From Myxococcales bacterium UBA1238 (GTDB lineage Bacteria > Myxococcota_A > Bradymonadia > UBA7976 > UBA1532): a stretch of DNA of 50,416 nucleotides. Numbering within the stretch: the first letter of the stretch is position 1; each line of letters opens with the position of its first letter. Of this stretch, positions 28,368-38,026 are shown piece by piece. The stretch spans positions 27,550-77,965 of the forward strand of contig DBWM01000015.1 of assembly GCA_002309015.1 (NCBI GenBank). The letters run 5' to 3'. A program made the translations under genes and the position numbers. The notes under the pieces are model-generated. The model was not told the DNA's origin. It was given only the letters and a program-made list of their open reading frames with translations, and did no database searches.

Positions 28368-29429
28368 TTACTTTAAGTTTTTCCAGTTCTGAGCGGGGAA
28401 TGACTTGCCTGAAGGCATGCTGGATCCGAGCACATAAAGCGCGCGGCGGTTGCGGATTTCGTCTGTATTATCGGGCGTTTCGACGGCAAGCCCCTTTTCG
28501 CCAAAGCCCTGATACGCGATCGCTACGGGCACGCCATGCTGCTTAAAGTAACGGGCGATCGCTTCCGCACGCTTGAGTGAGAGCGCCAGGTTGTCCTGAT
28601 CCTGCCCCACCGTATCGGTGTAACCCGCCACATAGAGCCGCCATTCGACGCCCGATCGCACGCCGAGCGCCTCTTCATAACGCCGCAGCTCCTTGTTGAT
28701 GTTCGCCAGGGTTTGCTGAATGGACTGAACCGATCGATCCAGTTTGGGCCGCTCTGCCGGGTGAATGTCGGCTTTGCCGCTTTCAAACACGACCTCTTCG
28801 TGGGCGATTTCCACCTGCCAGGAGGCGATGGTTTCGGCAAACCAATAGCCCAGCTCATCGGTGAATTTCAGTTTAATCATGCGGAGTTGCGCATCTTTGG
28901 GCGGGTTCAGTTCGACGAGGGTTTTGCCATCTTCGCGCACCGAAAACGAGACAGGCCCGTCGAGCGCTTTTTGACCATTTTGATCGAAGGCGATCGCTTC
29001 CACCTGCTGCAGTGGGCGATCGGAGGTGAGGAGCAGCTGCCCTCGATCGAGATCGATGTCCGCTTTATCGATGCGGATTTCGAGCGGTCCCAGCGAGAGG
29101 ATGCGGAATTCGATGGGGGCCGTAGAGGTTGCGCCGTCCGCCGATCCGGTCAGTTCGCCGCGCCAGTTGGAGATGCCCTTGGGAACATCCCAGGAATAGG
29201 TTTTGCTCTCTCCCGCCTTGAGGACTTTCGCCTTAAAATTCACGGTCTTGCCGGATTTCTCTTCGGTCAGGCTGAGCGACATTTCGTGCACCTGGTTTTG
29301 TGGGCGCAGCGTCAGTTTAGCCTTTTGCCCTGGCGGGACGTTGGGATCAAACTGGTGCTCCCAGATGGGCCCTTCCGCAAATGCGAGGTTGCAGAGCAAT
29401 AAACTGGCTAAAAAAGAAAACAAACGCAT
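28368..29429 (-). CDS. OmpA-domain periplasmic/outer-membrane protein
   Basis: This 353-residue protein has a signal peptide (MRLFSFLASLLLCNLAFA). Its N-terminal half consists of beta-rich domains without a recognised family. The C-terminal part is an OmpA-like peptidoglycan-binding domain (about residues 205-340): VVFESGKADIHP, then LYVAGYTDTVG, then LSLKRAEAIARYF, then GFGEKG and RNRRALYVL. It should bind peptidoglycan from the periplasm; no OmpA beta-barrel is present. An open frame starts earlier (29453), but ATG 29429 gives the signal peptide and has GGAGGAG five bases before it. It is divergent from the SPFH pair. Confidence 0.88.
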   Translation of the reverse strand: MRLFSFLASLLLCNLAFAEGPIWEHQFDPNVPPGQKAKLTLRPQNQVHEMSLSLTEEKSGKTVNFKAKVLKAGESKTYSWDVPKGISNWRGELTGSADGATSTAPIEFRILSLGPLEIRIDKADIDLDRGQLLLTSDRPLQQVEAIAFDQNGQKALDGPVSFSVREDGKTLVELNPPKDAQLRMIKLKFTDELGYWFAETIASWQVEIAHEEVVFESGKADIHPAERPKLDRSVQSIQQTLANINKELRRYEEALGVRSGVEWRLYVAGYTDTVGQDQDNLALSLKRAEAIARYFKQHGVPVAIAYQGFGEKGLAVETPDNTDEIRNRRALYVLGSSMPSGKSFPAQNWKNLK

Positions 29430-29566
29430 GATATCTCCTCCAAAAGGCGTCAAAATCGGTCAAGCATACAACAGCTCTGTTGGATTCGCTGGATTTTCAC
29501 GCGAAAATATCTCATGGCGAGCATCGTTTTTGCGCAAGCGCAGGCGGTGCGCTTTGGGGATGAAAG

Positions 29567-30895
29567 ATGACTGAAGCAACAACGGAACTGCAAATCGTCG
29601 AAAGCGAGCCGACTCCGCCGCCAAAGCCCAAGAAAAGGCTTTTTAAATTCATGTGTTGGCTGTTTTTGCTTTCGGGTATCGCGATGGGGTTGTTCGTGCG
29701 GGGGCCGGGGGTGATGCAGCTCGGTGAAGGCGAGGCGGTGCTGCTCACCAACGATGCCGAGATCGCGTTTCTGGGGCCCAAAAGGCGGTTCATCGAAGGT
29801 CCCGCGTTTGTGATCTATCTGCCCGTGGCCACGGAGGCGATCCGCTTTCAAACGACGCCCAGAGCCACCGATCTGGAGGCCGAAGCGCTGACCCAGGATC
29901 TGGTGCAACTCCGCTCAGAACATGCGTTTTTGACCTGGTCCATCACAGGTCCGGAAGCGGCTCAGGTCATCGATTTGCTGGGTCGCAACGAGGCGGATTG
30001 GGCGGAAGCGGCGCGCCTCGAAGGAGTTGCGGCTCTGGTGCAGATGTTTGGCAGACTGACGTTTGCAGAGCTTCAGGATCGCGAAAAGATGCAGTCCGCC
30101 CTGCAAAATGCGCAGATCGATTTGAGGCGCCGCTTAAAGGCGATGGGCCTCCATCTGGTGGATTTGCATTGTCCGCTCTGGAGTTCCGAGCGTCTGCTGC
30201 CCGAATTGGAGCAGCTCAAAGCGTTGCGCGAGCGCATGGACGCGCTTCAGGGAGAGGCGGATCGTCAAAAGGCGGCCATCGCGCAGGAACGGGCGGTGGA
30301 GCAGAGTTCCAATGAAGCGCAACTCCGGTCTGCAGAAGAGGATTTGCAGAAAAAGAGGGCGGAATTGCAGGCCGAAATCGAGGCGGGCAAAGCGGCTTTT
30401 TCGCGGGAATTGCAGCAACGCTGGGAACAGGCGGAGGCGGAAACCCTCGCAAAGTTAAAGAAGATAGAGGCGCAGAAGCAGCTGGATGCGGTGGAGCTTC
30501 AGGCTTTGAAGGCGCGCCGCGAGGCTCTGGGGCGTCAGGGCAGCCGGGCTCTCGATCGCGCCATCGCCGAATGCGTGTTGCCTCAACTGGCGCAAGTCTC
30601 TATGGGACAACAAAAATCTCCGGAGCCAGAAGCGGGCGGAACGGCGCCTGAATCTGCGGGCCGTCTCGAACCGGAAGCGGTGAAACCGGAGCCTGAAGCG
30701 AACCCAACAGCGCCGGAAGCGGTGAAAACCGAAGCAGGGAAGCCTGAGCCGGAAGCGGTGAAACCTGAACCCGGGAAACCTGAGCCGGAAGCGGTGAAAC
30801 CTGAACCCGGGAAACCTGAACCCGAGGCCGGCCATCCTGCAAAACCCGAAGAAGAACCGGCCCCCGATGCGGGCGTCCAAAGTGAGGCCAAATGA
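29567..30895 (+). CDS. SPFH/HflK-like membrane protein with Pro-Glu repeat tail
   Basis: This 442-residue protein has a polar N-terminus with a Pro/Lys run, one membrane helix (about residues 26-46), a band-7/SPFH-like domain (LGEGEAVLLTNDAEIAFLGP onward), a long coiled coil (about residues 210-330) and a tail of KPEPEAVKPEPG-type repeats. The order of parts is that of HflK/HflC and prohibitins, and the SPFH match is by overall pattern, not exact motif. The ATG is the first in frame with a usable start site; the frame does not extend further. It overlaps the next gene by four bases, so the two are made together. No FtsH or other protease gene is nearby. Confidence 0.75.
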   Translation: MTEATTELQIVESEPTPPPKPKKRLFKFMCWLFLLSGIAMGLFVRGPGVMQLGEGEAVLLTNDAEIAFLGPKRRFIEGPAFVIYLPVATEAIRFQTTPRATDLEAEALTQDLVQLRSEHAFLTWSITGPEAAQVIDLLGRNEADWAEAARLEGVAALVQMFGRLTFAELQDREKMQSALQNAQIDLRRRLKAMGLHLVDLHCPLWSSERLLPELEQLKALRERMDALQGEADRQKAAIAQERAVEQSSNEAQLRSAEEDLQKKRAELQAEIEAGKAAFSRELQQRWEQAEAETLAKLKKIEAQKQLDAVELQALKARREALGRQGSRALDRAIAECVLPQLAQVSMGQQKSPEPEAGGTAPESAGRLEPEAVKPEPEANPTAPEAVKTEAGKPEPEAVKPEPGKPEPEAVKPEPGKPEPEAGHPAKPEEEPAPDAGVQSEAK

Positions 30896-31857
30896 TGCGG
30901 TTTTTATTGAGTTTTTTGGTGCTGATCCTGGGGCTTGGCGGTTGGTTTTCGGTGATCGGGATGCGGCGCGTGGAGCCGGGTCACGTGGCCTGGCGTGAAG
31001 ATTCCGATTTGGCTTACGGTGCGGGGATTTATCCAACGATTCCGCTGTATGTCAAATGGTCGGAAACCGCGCTTTCGGGCTTTTGGCTGCTCGATCCGTT
31101 TCAGGTTGAGAGCACCGAAGGCCTGAGCGTGCAATGGCATTTGGCGCTGCGCTTCCACCGCGTGCCCTGCTCCACCGATGCTGCTGTGGCGAAAAACGAC
31201 GGACTGCCTCCTCCCGAACTGCGCGAGCAGATCCTCTCCCGCCTGCAGGGCCGACCGCTTTCAGAACTCTCCCATCCGTCGCGCAACCTGTTGGATTCTT
31301 TGCTGATTTCTGAAGATCGGGGCCTGGTGCTGGATGAGATCCTGCTGGTCGATGTGCGCCCGCTGGAGTCCAAAGAAGCGAGCTGGGCTCAAGAGGCGGC
31401 CAAGCAAATCGAAGCGGCAGAGCTCGAAGTTCAGCAAAAAAAGCAGGCTCTGGAGCTGTCAGGCAACGAAGAAAAACTCCGCTTTGAAAAAGAAAAAACG
31501 TTTAATTCTGCAGAGTTGACTAAGACGCTGGCCGCTCAGAAGCGCGCATTTGAAGAGGAAGCGGGCGCGCTCAAGGCCGAAGCCGAAAAAGAACGCCTGG
31601 CGATGCAGGCCGATCTGGAGGCGCGCCTGCTCGCTCTTTCCGGTCAGGTCATCGAAGCCGAAGCGGAACGGAAGTCCGCAAAAACAAAGGCAGAACTGGA
31701 AGTCTTTGCGGGGGAGCAGGGCCGCTATCTGCAGGCGATTCTGGCCGCCGAGCAGTTTAAGCTGGGGCCCATCCATCTGGCGACCGATCAGCCTCAGGCG
31801 CTCAGGGAGTTTGGTTCGGTGGAAGCCTGGAGGAAGTTCTTTTTGGGGCCTCAGTGA
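30892..31857 (+). CDS. SPFH/HflC-like membrane protein
   Basis: This 321-residue partner of the previous gene has an N-terminal helix (FLLSFLVLILGLGGWF), an SPFH-like domain (RRVEPGHVAWREDSDLAYG, then LSVQWHLALRFHRVP) and a coiled coil of about 120 residues rich in Lys, Glu and Ala. It ends in SVEAWRKFFLGPQ. Two ATGs (30892 and 30895) overlap the upstream stop; either would do. The pair likely forms a hetero-oligomeric ring in the inner membrane with most of the mass outside the cytoplasm. The next gene converges on it with 12 bases between. Confidence 0.72.
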   Translation: MMRFLLSFLVLILGLGGWFSVIGMRRVEPGHVAWREDSDLAYGAGIYPTIPLYVKWSETALSGFWLLDPFQVESTEGLSVQWHLALRFHRVPCSTDAAVAKNDGLPPPELREQILSRLQGRPLSELSHPSRNLLDSLLISEDRGLVLDEILLVDVRPLESKEASWAQEAAKQIEAAELEVQQKKQALELSGNEEKLRFEKEKTFNSAELTKTLAAQKRAFEEEAGALKAEAEKERLAMQADLEARLLALSGQVIEAEAERKSAKTKAELEVFAGEQGRYLQAILAAEQFKLGPIHLATDQPQALREFGSVEAWRKFFLGPQ

Positions 31858-31869
31858 GGCGGATGGGCG

Positions 31870-34707
31870 TCAGCGGCGCGGGCGTTTGGGGGGCTTTTTG
31901 GGGCCTCGGGCAGGCTTTTGGGGATCGGCCACTTCGCCGCTCAGGATCGTGATGTTGTAGCGGTCACCGTAAAGCTGGATGCGCAAAAGCGGCGTGCCCT
32001 GAAGGATGCTGCGCTGCAGGGTCTCTGAAAGCGGCTGTTCCTTCAGCATTTGTGCAAAGAAATTGCGGGCCTGGGGCGTTGAAAGGTAGCTGTCCTGCTG
32101 ATCTTCCGGATCGCCGCGCTGGGCGGAATTGTTGACGCGATCGCGCAGTAAAATGGCGGTGGCCGAGGTGAGTTTGGCGCCCTTGGCGTTGAAATGATCC
32201 TCGTCGCTCAGGCGGGCGATATAGTCGCAGAGCAGCGCGGATTTGTCTTGCGAGGGCTGGGCCTGGCTGCTGCTTGCACCATCGGGGGATTCGAGCGGCG
32301 CCAGGTTTTTAATCCGGAATCGGGTCAGCAAATCGTCGGGCGGCACCGCTTCTTCAAAGCGGGACTGATGAAGGCGCTGGCTCTGATCTTCCTTTAAAAG
32401 TTGCGGTTCGACGTTGCCCGAAGCGAAGGCTGCGACGGAGCCTTTTTGTACAAAAATCGCGGGGCTGGAAGTGGTCGCGGTCACAATAAAGTCGCTTTGG
32501 GATTTGGCGCTGATGAAGCGCGCTTTGGGGTAGTAACTCTCGCGGCTTTCGGGGATTTCGACGGTGACCTGGCCTCCTTTGGCGGCGAGTTCCATCACGT
32601 GAAGGCTGCCCCAGTGCAGGCGCAAAAGTGTGCGGCGGGGCGAGCTGTAGAGGAGCTGCACGCGGGTTTCGGGGCCGAGCAGCAGGCTCGCGACCACTTT
32701 GTTCCGATGCGCGATTTCGATGAGCGCGTTGCCGTTCTCGCTGGTCGAGATGACGTCAAAATGCGCGATTTTTTGAGGGGTTGCCTGCACCGCTTTGGGG
32801 GATTGAGCGCCCAGAGAGACCTGACCCCTTTGGTAGGCGATCTGCAGGCTGAACGATTCGGGCTTGGGGCGCGCAATGGGCGATTGCAAAAGCGAAATCA
32901 CCTTTTCATGCAGCTGGCCCGATTGCCCGAAATACTGGCTGTCGAGGAATCCGCTCTGGTTGTCGAAAGCAGCTAAATGGTGAAGACCCTTAATGATTTC
33001 TTGCTGAACGCCGCTTAAATGGGCCGATGCGTGGTAGACCAGACCGTCGTCTTCCGCAAAGGGGAGCACCTGGGATCTCGTGCGCCGTTCGCCGAGCAAA
33101 AGCGCATATTCCACCTGGGGATGCAGATGGCCGCCCTTGGATTCCTGAGCGTTTAAGGCGTTCAAAAACTCTGAGCCGGCAAGCAGATCGGTGTAAGCGA
33201 GCGGCGGATTGCCGCGAACGAGGCCGGGATGGAGCGCGGCCCAGTATGAGGGATCGGGCGGTGACAGCTGGCTTTGAAGATTGAGGCCGTGATTGGGCGT
33301 GCCGATCATGATCAGCTTGCGGATGGGCGGGTTCTGGGCGTTCTGAGCGATCGCGTTTCGGGCCAGAAGCCCCGCGATGCCAAAGGCGACCGCATCCATA
33401 CGATCGGCCTTAACTCCCGCTGCTGCAAGGAGATTCTGTTCGTTCGCCAGGATGCCCTGGATCGCCTGGGTCTGCTCTTTTGCGGTGTATCTCATCCCCT
33501 GGGCTTTGAGCTCCGTTTCGCCAATGGTCCGGTATTGCTGCTGGTGGAGCGCATGCTGCAGCGGCGTCAGGAGTTGCGGCTCGTCGTAAAACTCGGGCAA
33601 CAGGGCCACCGTAGGCCGTACAAGGTTCATGGGCGTCTCAAGCCGGATCGGCAGCGAGCCCGGCGTTTCGAGCTCAAACCGAAGGCTTTGCGGCACCACC
33701 GCAACGGGCCCCGCTATGGTCGGGATTTTGCCTGTGAACGCTGAAGTTGCGATTTCTTCAGGCGGCTCATAATAGAACTCGATATGCCCCTTTTGGTCGG
33801 CCTCGATGGTGGCTTTGGGCAGGGGCACAAATGCTTGTTTTTGCTTTAAAAGATAACGCCCGAATGCGGGTTGCGGGCATTTGAGCGCGGAGTTCGGCAT
33901 GGCCTGCAGATCGATCTGCACATGCTGCAGCTTGTCCGTCACGATCCCCTGCACGGGCAGACCCGTCTGAGGCAGCGTTTCGACCTGAAACTGGGCCACT
34001 TGCACGGGAATCGGCGTCAGATTCTGGCCGACCGGGCGGGCCGAGAAACCACAATCCTGCGCGTTCTGAGGCCGGCATTGAGCGAGCAGATAGGTGGCGC
34101 CCTGCGCGTTGGTTTGCGAAACCTGAGTGATCTGGCCGTATTGAAGCCATTCGATTTTTTGACCCGCGATGGGGCGACCGGAGGCGTCAAAGCTTGTGGC
34201 CGAAAGCAGAACGGTGCCACCCATGGGCGAAACGAGAGGGGGATCCGCTGAGGCATAAAACCCGGGCGTCGCGTTGAGGGAGACCGCCGTTTGGGTGATC
34301 TGGCTTGCGGATCCTGCGGTATTGGCGACGGTTGCGGTGATTTGGTTTTGTCCGCTCCAAAACCGCACGTCGTAAAGATATTCGCGGCATCCAGGGCAGC
34401 TGTTGACCGCTTTGGAGGCTTTGGGCGTGAAGGTTTCCTGACGCAATGCGCCGTCGTGAGAGGCGACCACCTCGCGCGTTAAGGTGAGCCCTACAAAGGG
34501 ATTCGGCGTGGGGCAATGGCCGTTGGGATCGATCACGACGCGGACTTCACCCAAAACCGAAAGCGCGCCTTTGGGAACCTGAAGCTTTGAGGGCGAAACG
34601 GAGATCGAGGTGATGGCTGGATTGGGATCGCAGGCGGTCTGCGCCTGGGCCATTTGCCCCAAAAGACTTATCGCGACTGTAGATAGAAGAGATGTGTATT
34701 TCAGCAT
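31870..34707 (-). CDS. Secreted lipase-fold pseudoenzyme with FecR-like domain
   Basis: This 945-residue protein has a signal peptide (MLKYTSLLSTVAISLLGQMAQA) and N-terminal Ig-like beta domains (to about residue 350). Next comes an alpha/beta-hydrolase domain like PGAP1 or class 3 lipases (about 360-620), then a FecR-like beta domain (about 640-790), in which LRLHWGSLHVMEL and FVQKGSVAAFASG are typical, and a basic tail. In the hydrolase part, AFGIAGLLAR stands where HSMGGLVAR is expected, so the serine nucleophile is Gly443. GTPNHGL and DDGLV are intact. It is probably inactive as a lipase. The frame continues upstream to a GTG at 34752, but the signal peptide supports 34707. TTGACA (34743-34738) with a weak -10 box lies just before it, so the transcript may be nearly leaderless. 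Confidence 0.8.
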   Translation of the reverse strand: MLKYTSLLSTVAISLLGQMAQAQTACDPNPAITSISVSPSKLQVPKGALSVLGEVRVVIDPNGHCPTPNPFVGLTLTREVVASHDGALRQETFTPKASKAVNSCPGCREYLYDVRFWSGQNQITATVANTAGSASQITQTAVSLNATPGFYASADPPLVSPMGGTVLLSATSFDASGRPIAGQKIEWLQYGQITQVSQTNAQGATYLLAQCRPQNAQDCGFSARPVGQNLTPIPVQVAQFQVETLPQTGLPVQGIVTDKLQHVQIDLQAMPNSALKCPQPAFGRYLLKQKQAFVPLPKATIEADQKGHIEFYYEPPEEIATSAFTGKIPTIAGPVAVVPQSLRFELETPGSLPIRLETPMNLVRPTVALLPEFYDEPQLLTPLQHALHQQQYRTIGETELKAQGMRYTAKEQTQAIQGILANEQNLLAAAGVKADRMDAVAFGIAGLLARNAIAQNAQNPPIRKLIMIGTPNHGLNLQSQLSPPDPSYWAALHPGLVRGNPPLAYTDLLAGSEFLNALNAQESKGGHLHPQVEYALLLGERRTRSQVLPFAEDDGLVYHASAHLSGVQQEIIKGLHHLAAFDNQSGFLDSQYFGQSGQLHEKVISLLQSPIARPKPESFSLQIAYQRGQVSLGAQSPKAVQATPQKIAHFDVISTSENGNALIEIAHRNKVVASLLLGPETRVQLLYSSPRRTLLRLHWGSLHVMELAAKGGQVTVEIPESRESYYPKARFISAKSQSDFIVTATTSSPAIFVQKGSVAAFASGNVEPQLLKEDQSQRLHQSRFEEAVPPDDLLTRFRIKNLAPLESPDGASSSQAQPSQDKSALLCDYIARLSDEDHFNAKGAKLTSATAILLRDRVNNSAQRGDPEDQQDSYLSTPQARNFFAQMLKEQPLSETLQRSILQGTPLLRIQLYGDRYNITILSGEVADPQKPARGPKKPPKRPRR

Positions 34708-34760
34708 GAAAAGGGCTGTATTGCGTTCAGGGCGGGCTGTCAAGAAGTTCACGGCCGATG

Positions 34761-34820
34761 AGGCGGTGAGGAGGGCTCGGAGGCGGTGAGGAGGGTTCGG
34801 AGGCGGTGAGGAGGCGAGGG
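34761..34820. repeat. 20-bp tandem repeat, 3 copies
   Basis: AGGCGGTGAGGAGGG-type units start at 34761, 34781 and 34801. They lie in the 127-base gap between two minus-strand genes. The third copy is diverged in its last bases. Confidence 0.85.
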
Positions 34821-34834
34821 AAGGGCGCGGAGGA

Positions 34835-37800
34835 TCAGTAGGCGGCGGTTTTTTCGGTCACTTTGCCCATATCGACGTAAGCGTGATCGTTCATGATCAC
34901 AAAGTTGCGATCGTCAAAGCCCAGATGCCCCTTGCCGTCGTGGCGGATGATCTGAAGGCGGCCGGCACCGTAACCCATGGGCCCGCGGCTGTAATAATGG
35001 GCCAGGAGCAGGTAGGGATCGGCGCTGGGATCCTTGATGGTAAAGCATTCAGGGCCGTAACCGGTGGTGATGTCCGCGTAAAGGTGGCCACCGGAAGCCA
35101 AAGCTCTGCGGCTGTAGAAGGCGTGGTTGTAGTCTTTATCGAAGATATGGAAGTCGACATCGTTGGCGTCGGTCTCCCAGGTGACGATAAAGCGGATGGT
35201 GTTTTGGTCGTCCAGGCGAATGGATTCGCGCTCAAGCTTGCGTAAAATCTCGTCTTTTTTGCTGGCGTCCCGAGCGAGCCAGGCCTGGGCGATGATCGCT
35301 GCATCCTCGCGTAAAATCTGCTGCACGCCATTAAAGCGACCCCATGCGCATTTGGCTTTCAGGCTTCCGATGGCGATGTCCAGGGCCTCGGCATATTGAC
35401 CATCGCGGGCAAGCGCCATGGCGAGCATATGGTAAACGGAGGGGTGATCGGGGCGATCGGCCAAAGCCTTGCGATAGCAATCGATGGCGAGCGCGCGGCC
35501 GGGGGTCAGGGTTTCGAGCCAGTTGGCGGCAACGCGGCGCATATCGGCGCGGGATGGGTAGAGATCGATGATGCTGCCGAATGCGCGGGCTGCGAGTTCG
35601 GGCTGACCGTTGGCCTGCAATGCGCGACCCAATGCGATGTAAGCCAGCATGTTGGTGGGATCCTTTTCGAGCCATTTCCATGCGAGTTCCAGGGCCTGCC
35701 TGATGCGTTCGCGCTTTAAGGCTTCGTCGATTTCCTGCATTTCGCCGCTTAAAGCTGCAATTTGCTTCTTTAAAATGTTGTCATATTCCTCGCGTCCAGA
35801 ATGCGTAGCGGGCGGAGCGGGGGGAGCAGATGGAACGGGCGGAGGCTCGGGCGCAACTCTCAGGTCGGGCCGCATGTCTTCTTCAGGTTCTTCATCGGCT
35901 TCTACGGCCATGCTGGGGGCTGGCGCACTGCCTGCGGGGCCTGCTGCAAATTGCGCGGCTGCAGGGGCTGCATTGGGGGCCATTATCTCGCCTGGCATTT
36001 CGTCTTCGCTCTCTTCTAGCGCTTCAGCCTGGGCCATAGGGGCGGATTCGGCTTCCTCTCTTGCTGCACTTGCTGCCCTTGCGGGTGCTGCTGCACTTGC
36101 TGCCCTTGCGGGTGCTGCTGCCTGAAAGAGGTCATCGCCCCTTCTTGCCCTTTCGGGTGGTGCAAACTTTACTGTTTCTCGTCGTACTGGGGGCCTGGGC
36201 GGTCTCACGGGGATCTCGGGCTGGAGTGTGACCACCGAGTTGCGGTGTTCGAGTTCGATGCCCGCAGGACCGATCACCATGATGTCGGTGAGCGCATTGC
36301 GATCGATGTTAAAGCGCTGGTAATCCCATTCGCTTTCGAGAACGACGAGAGCCGTATAGGGCGAAAGTACGCGATGTTTAACGGAAAGTTCGGTAATTTG
36401 TGACTTCAGGGCCGACTTCAGATCGCGATCGCCCATCGACTGCATATGGGTGAGGCGGGCGATGCGGGCCGAAATGACGGCGCGTTCGAGCAAGGGGCGC
36501 TCTGCTTCGTGCATTGCGGGGGTAAAGCGCGCTTCGATGTTACCCGAGAGCTGCAGGGTGGCTTCTTTGCCAACGGGCAGTTCGGCATAAACCAGAAGGG
36601 GATCGCCGCCTTGCAAACCGCGCACTTCTGTGGGCCAGAGCCAGGTGGAGTCGGGAACCGAGATCTTGACTTCGGAGGCGGTGTTGCGCATCAGGCGCGA
36701 GAGATGCTCGGTTTTGGGCGCGTTGGCGTCGATGACCTGACCGGCCTGTGCGAGGGTCGAAACGAGCGCTTTGAGGGCATCGGCATCGCGGGCGGTCGTA
36801 TCCACATAGGCGTCGATGCGCGTGTAACCCACATCTTTGAGCTTTTGGACGCGGGTGCGGAGGTTATCCAAATCCACGTTGCCCGCGTTGAACATGCCGT
36901 CGCCCACCAAAAACAGACGCTGGTTTTCGGCTTTCACCGATTCGGCTGCAGCGAACAGGACGTCGGCATCGGTGGCACCGAGGGCGCGCCTGGCCTTGAG
37001 CTTATCGACCTCAGCCTGTCCAAAATCGCCGGGTTTGCCTTTAAAGATCACCTCGCTGGTCTGATCGAAAGCGATGACGGTGATCTTCTGGATGGCGGCT
37101 TCGGAGAGCTCCTGGGCAAGGTTGCGGAGCTTTTCGATGCGCGCGTCGTAGCTGAGCGATCGCGAGGCGGAGGTATCGAAGAGGATGACCGCTTCTTTTT
37201 GGCTGGTGTATCCGTCGGTCCCCGATTCGGGCAGGGTGATCCGCATGAGCGCGAGCTCACCGTTTCTTAAACCTTCGCCCTGGGGATCGAGGGCGTCGCT
37301 GTTGCCCAGAATCCAGTCCTGATCGGGTTTAAAATCGCGCTTTTCAACGTCGATGACCTGGTAGCGGCCGGTGGTTCCGCCGAGCGACGAGTTTTGGGCT
37401 GCCTGCTGCGACTGGGCCTTGGGGCGCGTAAAGGCGCGCAGTTTTAAGTGATCGATCTGGGGCAGTCCCAAAAGCGGGAGCCTGTAGGCTTCGCCGGGCT
37501 TGGTCAGCTCCTGCGACCACGAGATGATGAGTTCTTTCTGTCCTTTGGCGGGAATCGGGAATACGCGGGCGTTAAAGCGGTTGCCGGCATCCTGTTCGAG
37601 CAAAGCGGGATCCACCTTGCGGTGCAATGCGTCTTCGTAAGCGCGGCGGGCGGCCTGTTTTTCGACCACTTCGCCTTCCATCCAGCCGCCGTTGATTTTC
37701 ATCGCAAAGCGGCTTACGGTCGCGCCTTCGGGCAGAATCACCTGAAAACGACCTTCAATCTGGCGATCCTGCGGGTTTTCAAACACCAGTTTCAGTTCAG

Positions 37801-37990
37801 TGAAAGCCAGGGGATCGTCGATGACCGCCTGTGCGTTCAGTGAGACCAGCTTTAAGCCGGTACCGTCGGGCAGAGTGAGCTGAAAGGGCGTTTCAACGGC
37901 TATATCGGTTGTGGCGCCGCCTTTTTCCTGCGCAAAACAAGGCATGAAAAAGAGCGCAGTCAGCAATGCTATCAACGAAAGAAATCTCAC
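34835..37990 (-). CDS. VIT-vWA-TPR-DUF2135 envelope protein
   Basis: This 1,051-residue protein has a signal peptide (MRFLSLIALLTALFFMPCFA), a VIT domain (GRFQVILPEGATVSRFAM; RRAYEDALHRKVDPALLE) and a vWA domain with MIDAS DTSAS (272-276). Low-complexity Pro and Ala/Glu stretches follow, including a duplicated APARAASAA segment. Then come TPR-like helices (ALELAWKWLEKDPTNMLAYIALG), and a C-terminal DUF2135/YfaP-like beta domain (TWETDANDVDFHIFD; ADITTGYGPECFTI). VIT-vWA proteins are secreted or envelope proteins of the inter-alpha-trypsin type. The start is GTG with AGGTGA five bases upstream. A palindrome lies about 40 bases upstream of the start. Confidence 0.9.
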   Translation of the reverse strand: MRFLSLIALLTALFFMPCFAQEKGGATTDIAVETPFQLTLPDGTGLKLVSLNAQAVIDDPLAFTELKLVFENPQDRQIEGRFQVILPEGATVSRFAMKINGGWMEGEVVEKQAARRAYEDALHRKVDPALLEQDAGNRFNARVFPIPAKGQKELIISWSQELTKPGEAYRLPLLGLPQIDHLKLRAFTRPKAQSQQAAQNSSLGGTTGRYQVIDVEKRDFKPDQDWILGNSDALDPQGEGLRNGELALMRITLPESGTDGYTSQKEAVILFDTSASRSLSYDARIEKLRNLAQELSEAAIQKITVIAFDQTSEVIFKGKPGDFGQAEVDKLKARRALGATDADVLFAAAESVKAENQRLFLVGDGMFNAGNVDLDNLRTRVQKLKDVGYTRIDAYVDTTARDADALKALVSTLAQAGQVIDANAPKTEHLSRLMRNTASEVKISVPDSTWLWPTEVRGLQGGDPLLVYAELPVGKEATLQLSGNIEARFTPAMHEAERPLLERAVISARIARLTHMQSMGDRDLKSALKSQITELSVKHRVLSPYTALVVLESEWDYQRFNIDRNALTDIMVIGPAGIELEHRNSVVTLQPEIPVRPPRPPVRRETVKFAPPERARRGDDLFQAAAPARAASAAAPARAASAAREEAESAPMAQAEALEESEDEMPGEIMAPNAAPAAAQFAAGPAGSAPAPSMAVEADEEPEEDMRPDLRVAPEPPPVPSAPPAPPATHSGREEYDNILKKQIAALSGEMQEIDEALKRERIRQALELAWKWLEKDPTNMLAYIALGRALQANGQPELAARAFGSIIDLYPSRADMRRVAANWLETLTPGRALAIDCYRKALADRPDHPSVYHMLAMALARDGQYAEALDIAIGSLKAKCAWGRFNGVQQILREDAAIIAQAWLARDASKKDEILRKLERESIRLDDQNTIRFIVTWETDANDVDFHIFDKDYNHAFYSRRALASGGHLYADITTGYGPECFTIKDPSADPYLLLAHYYSRGPMGYGAGRLQIIRHDGKGHLGFDDRNFVIMNDHAYVDMGKVTEKTAAY

Positions 37991-38026
37991 GTAGTCACCT
38001 CATTCTTTTACGATGGTTGTCAGATG

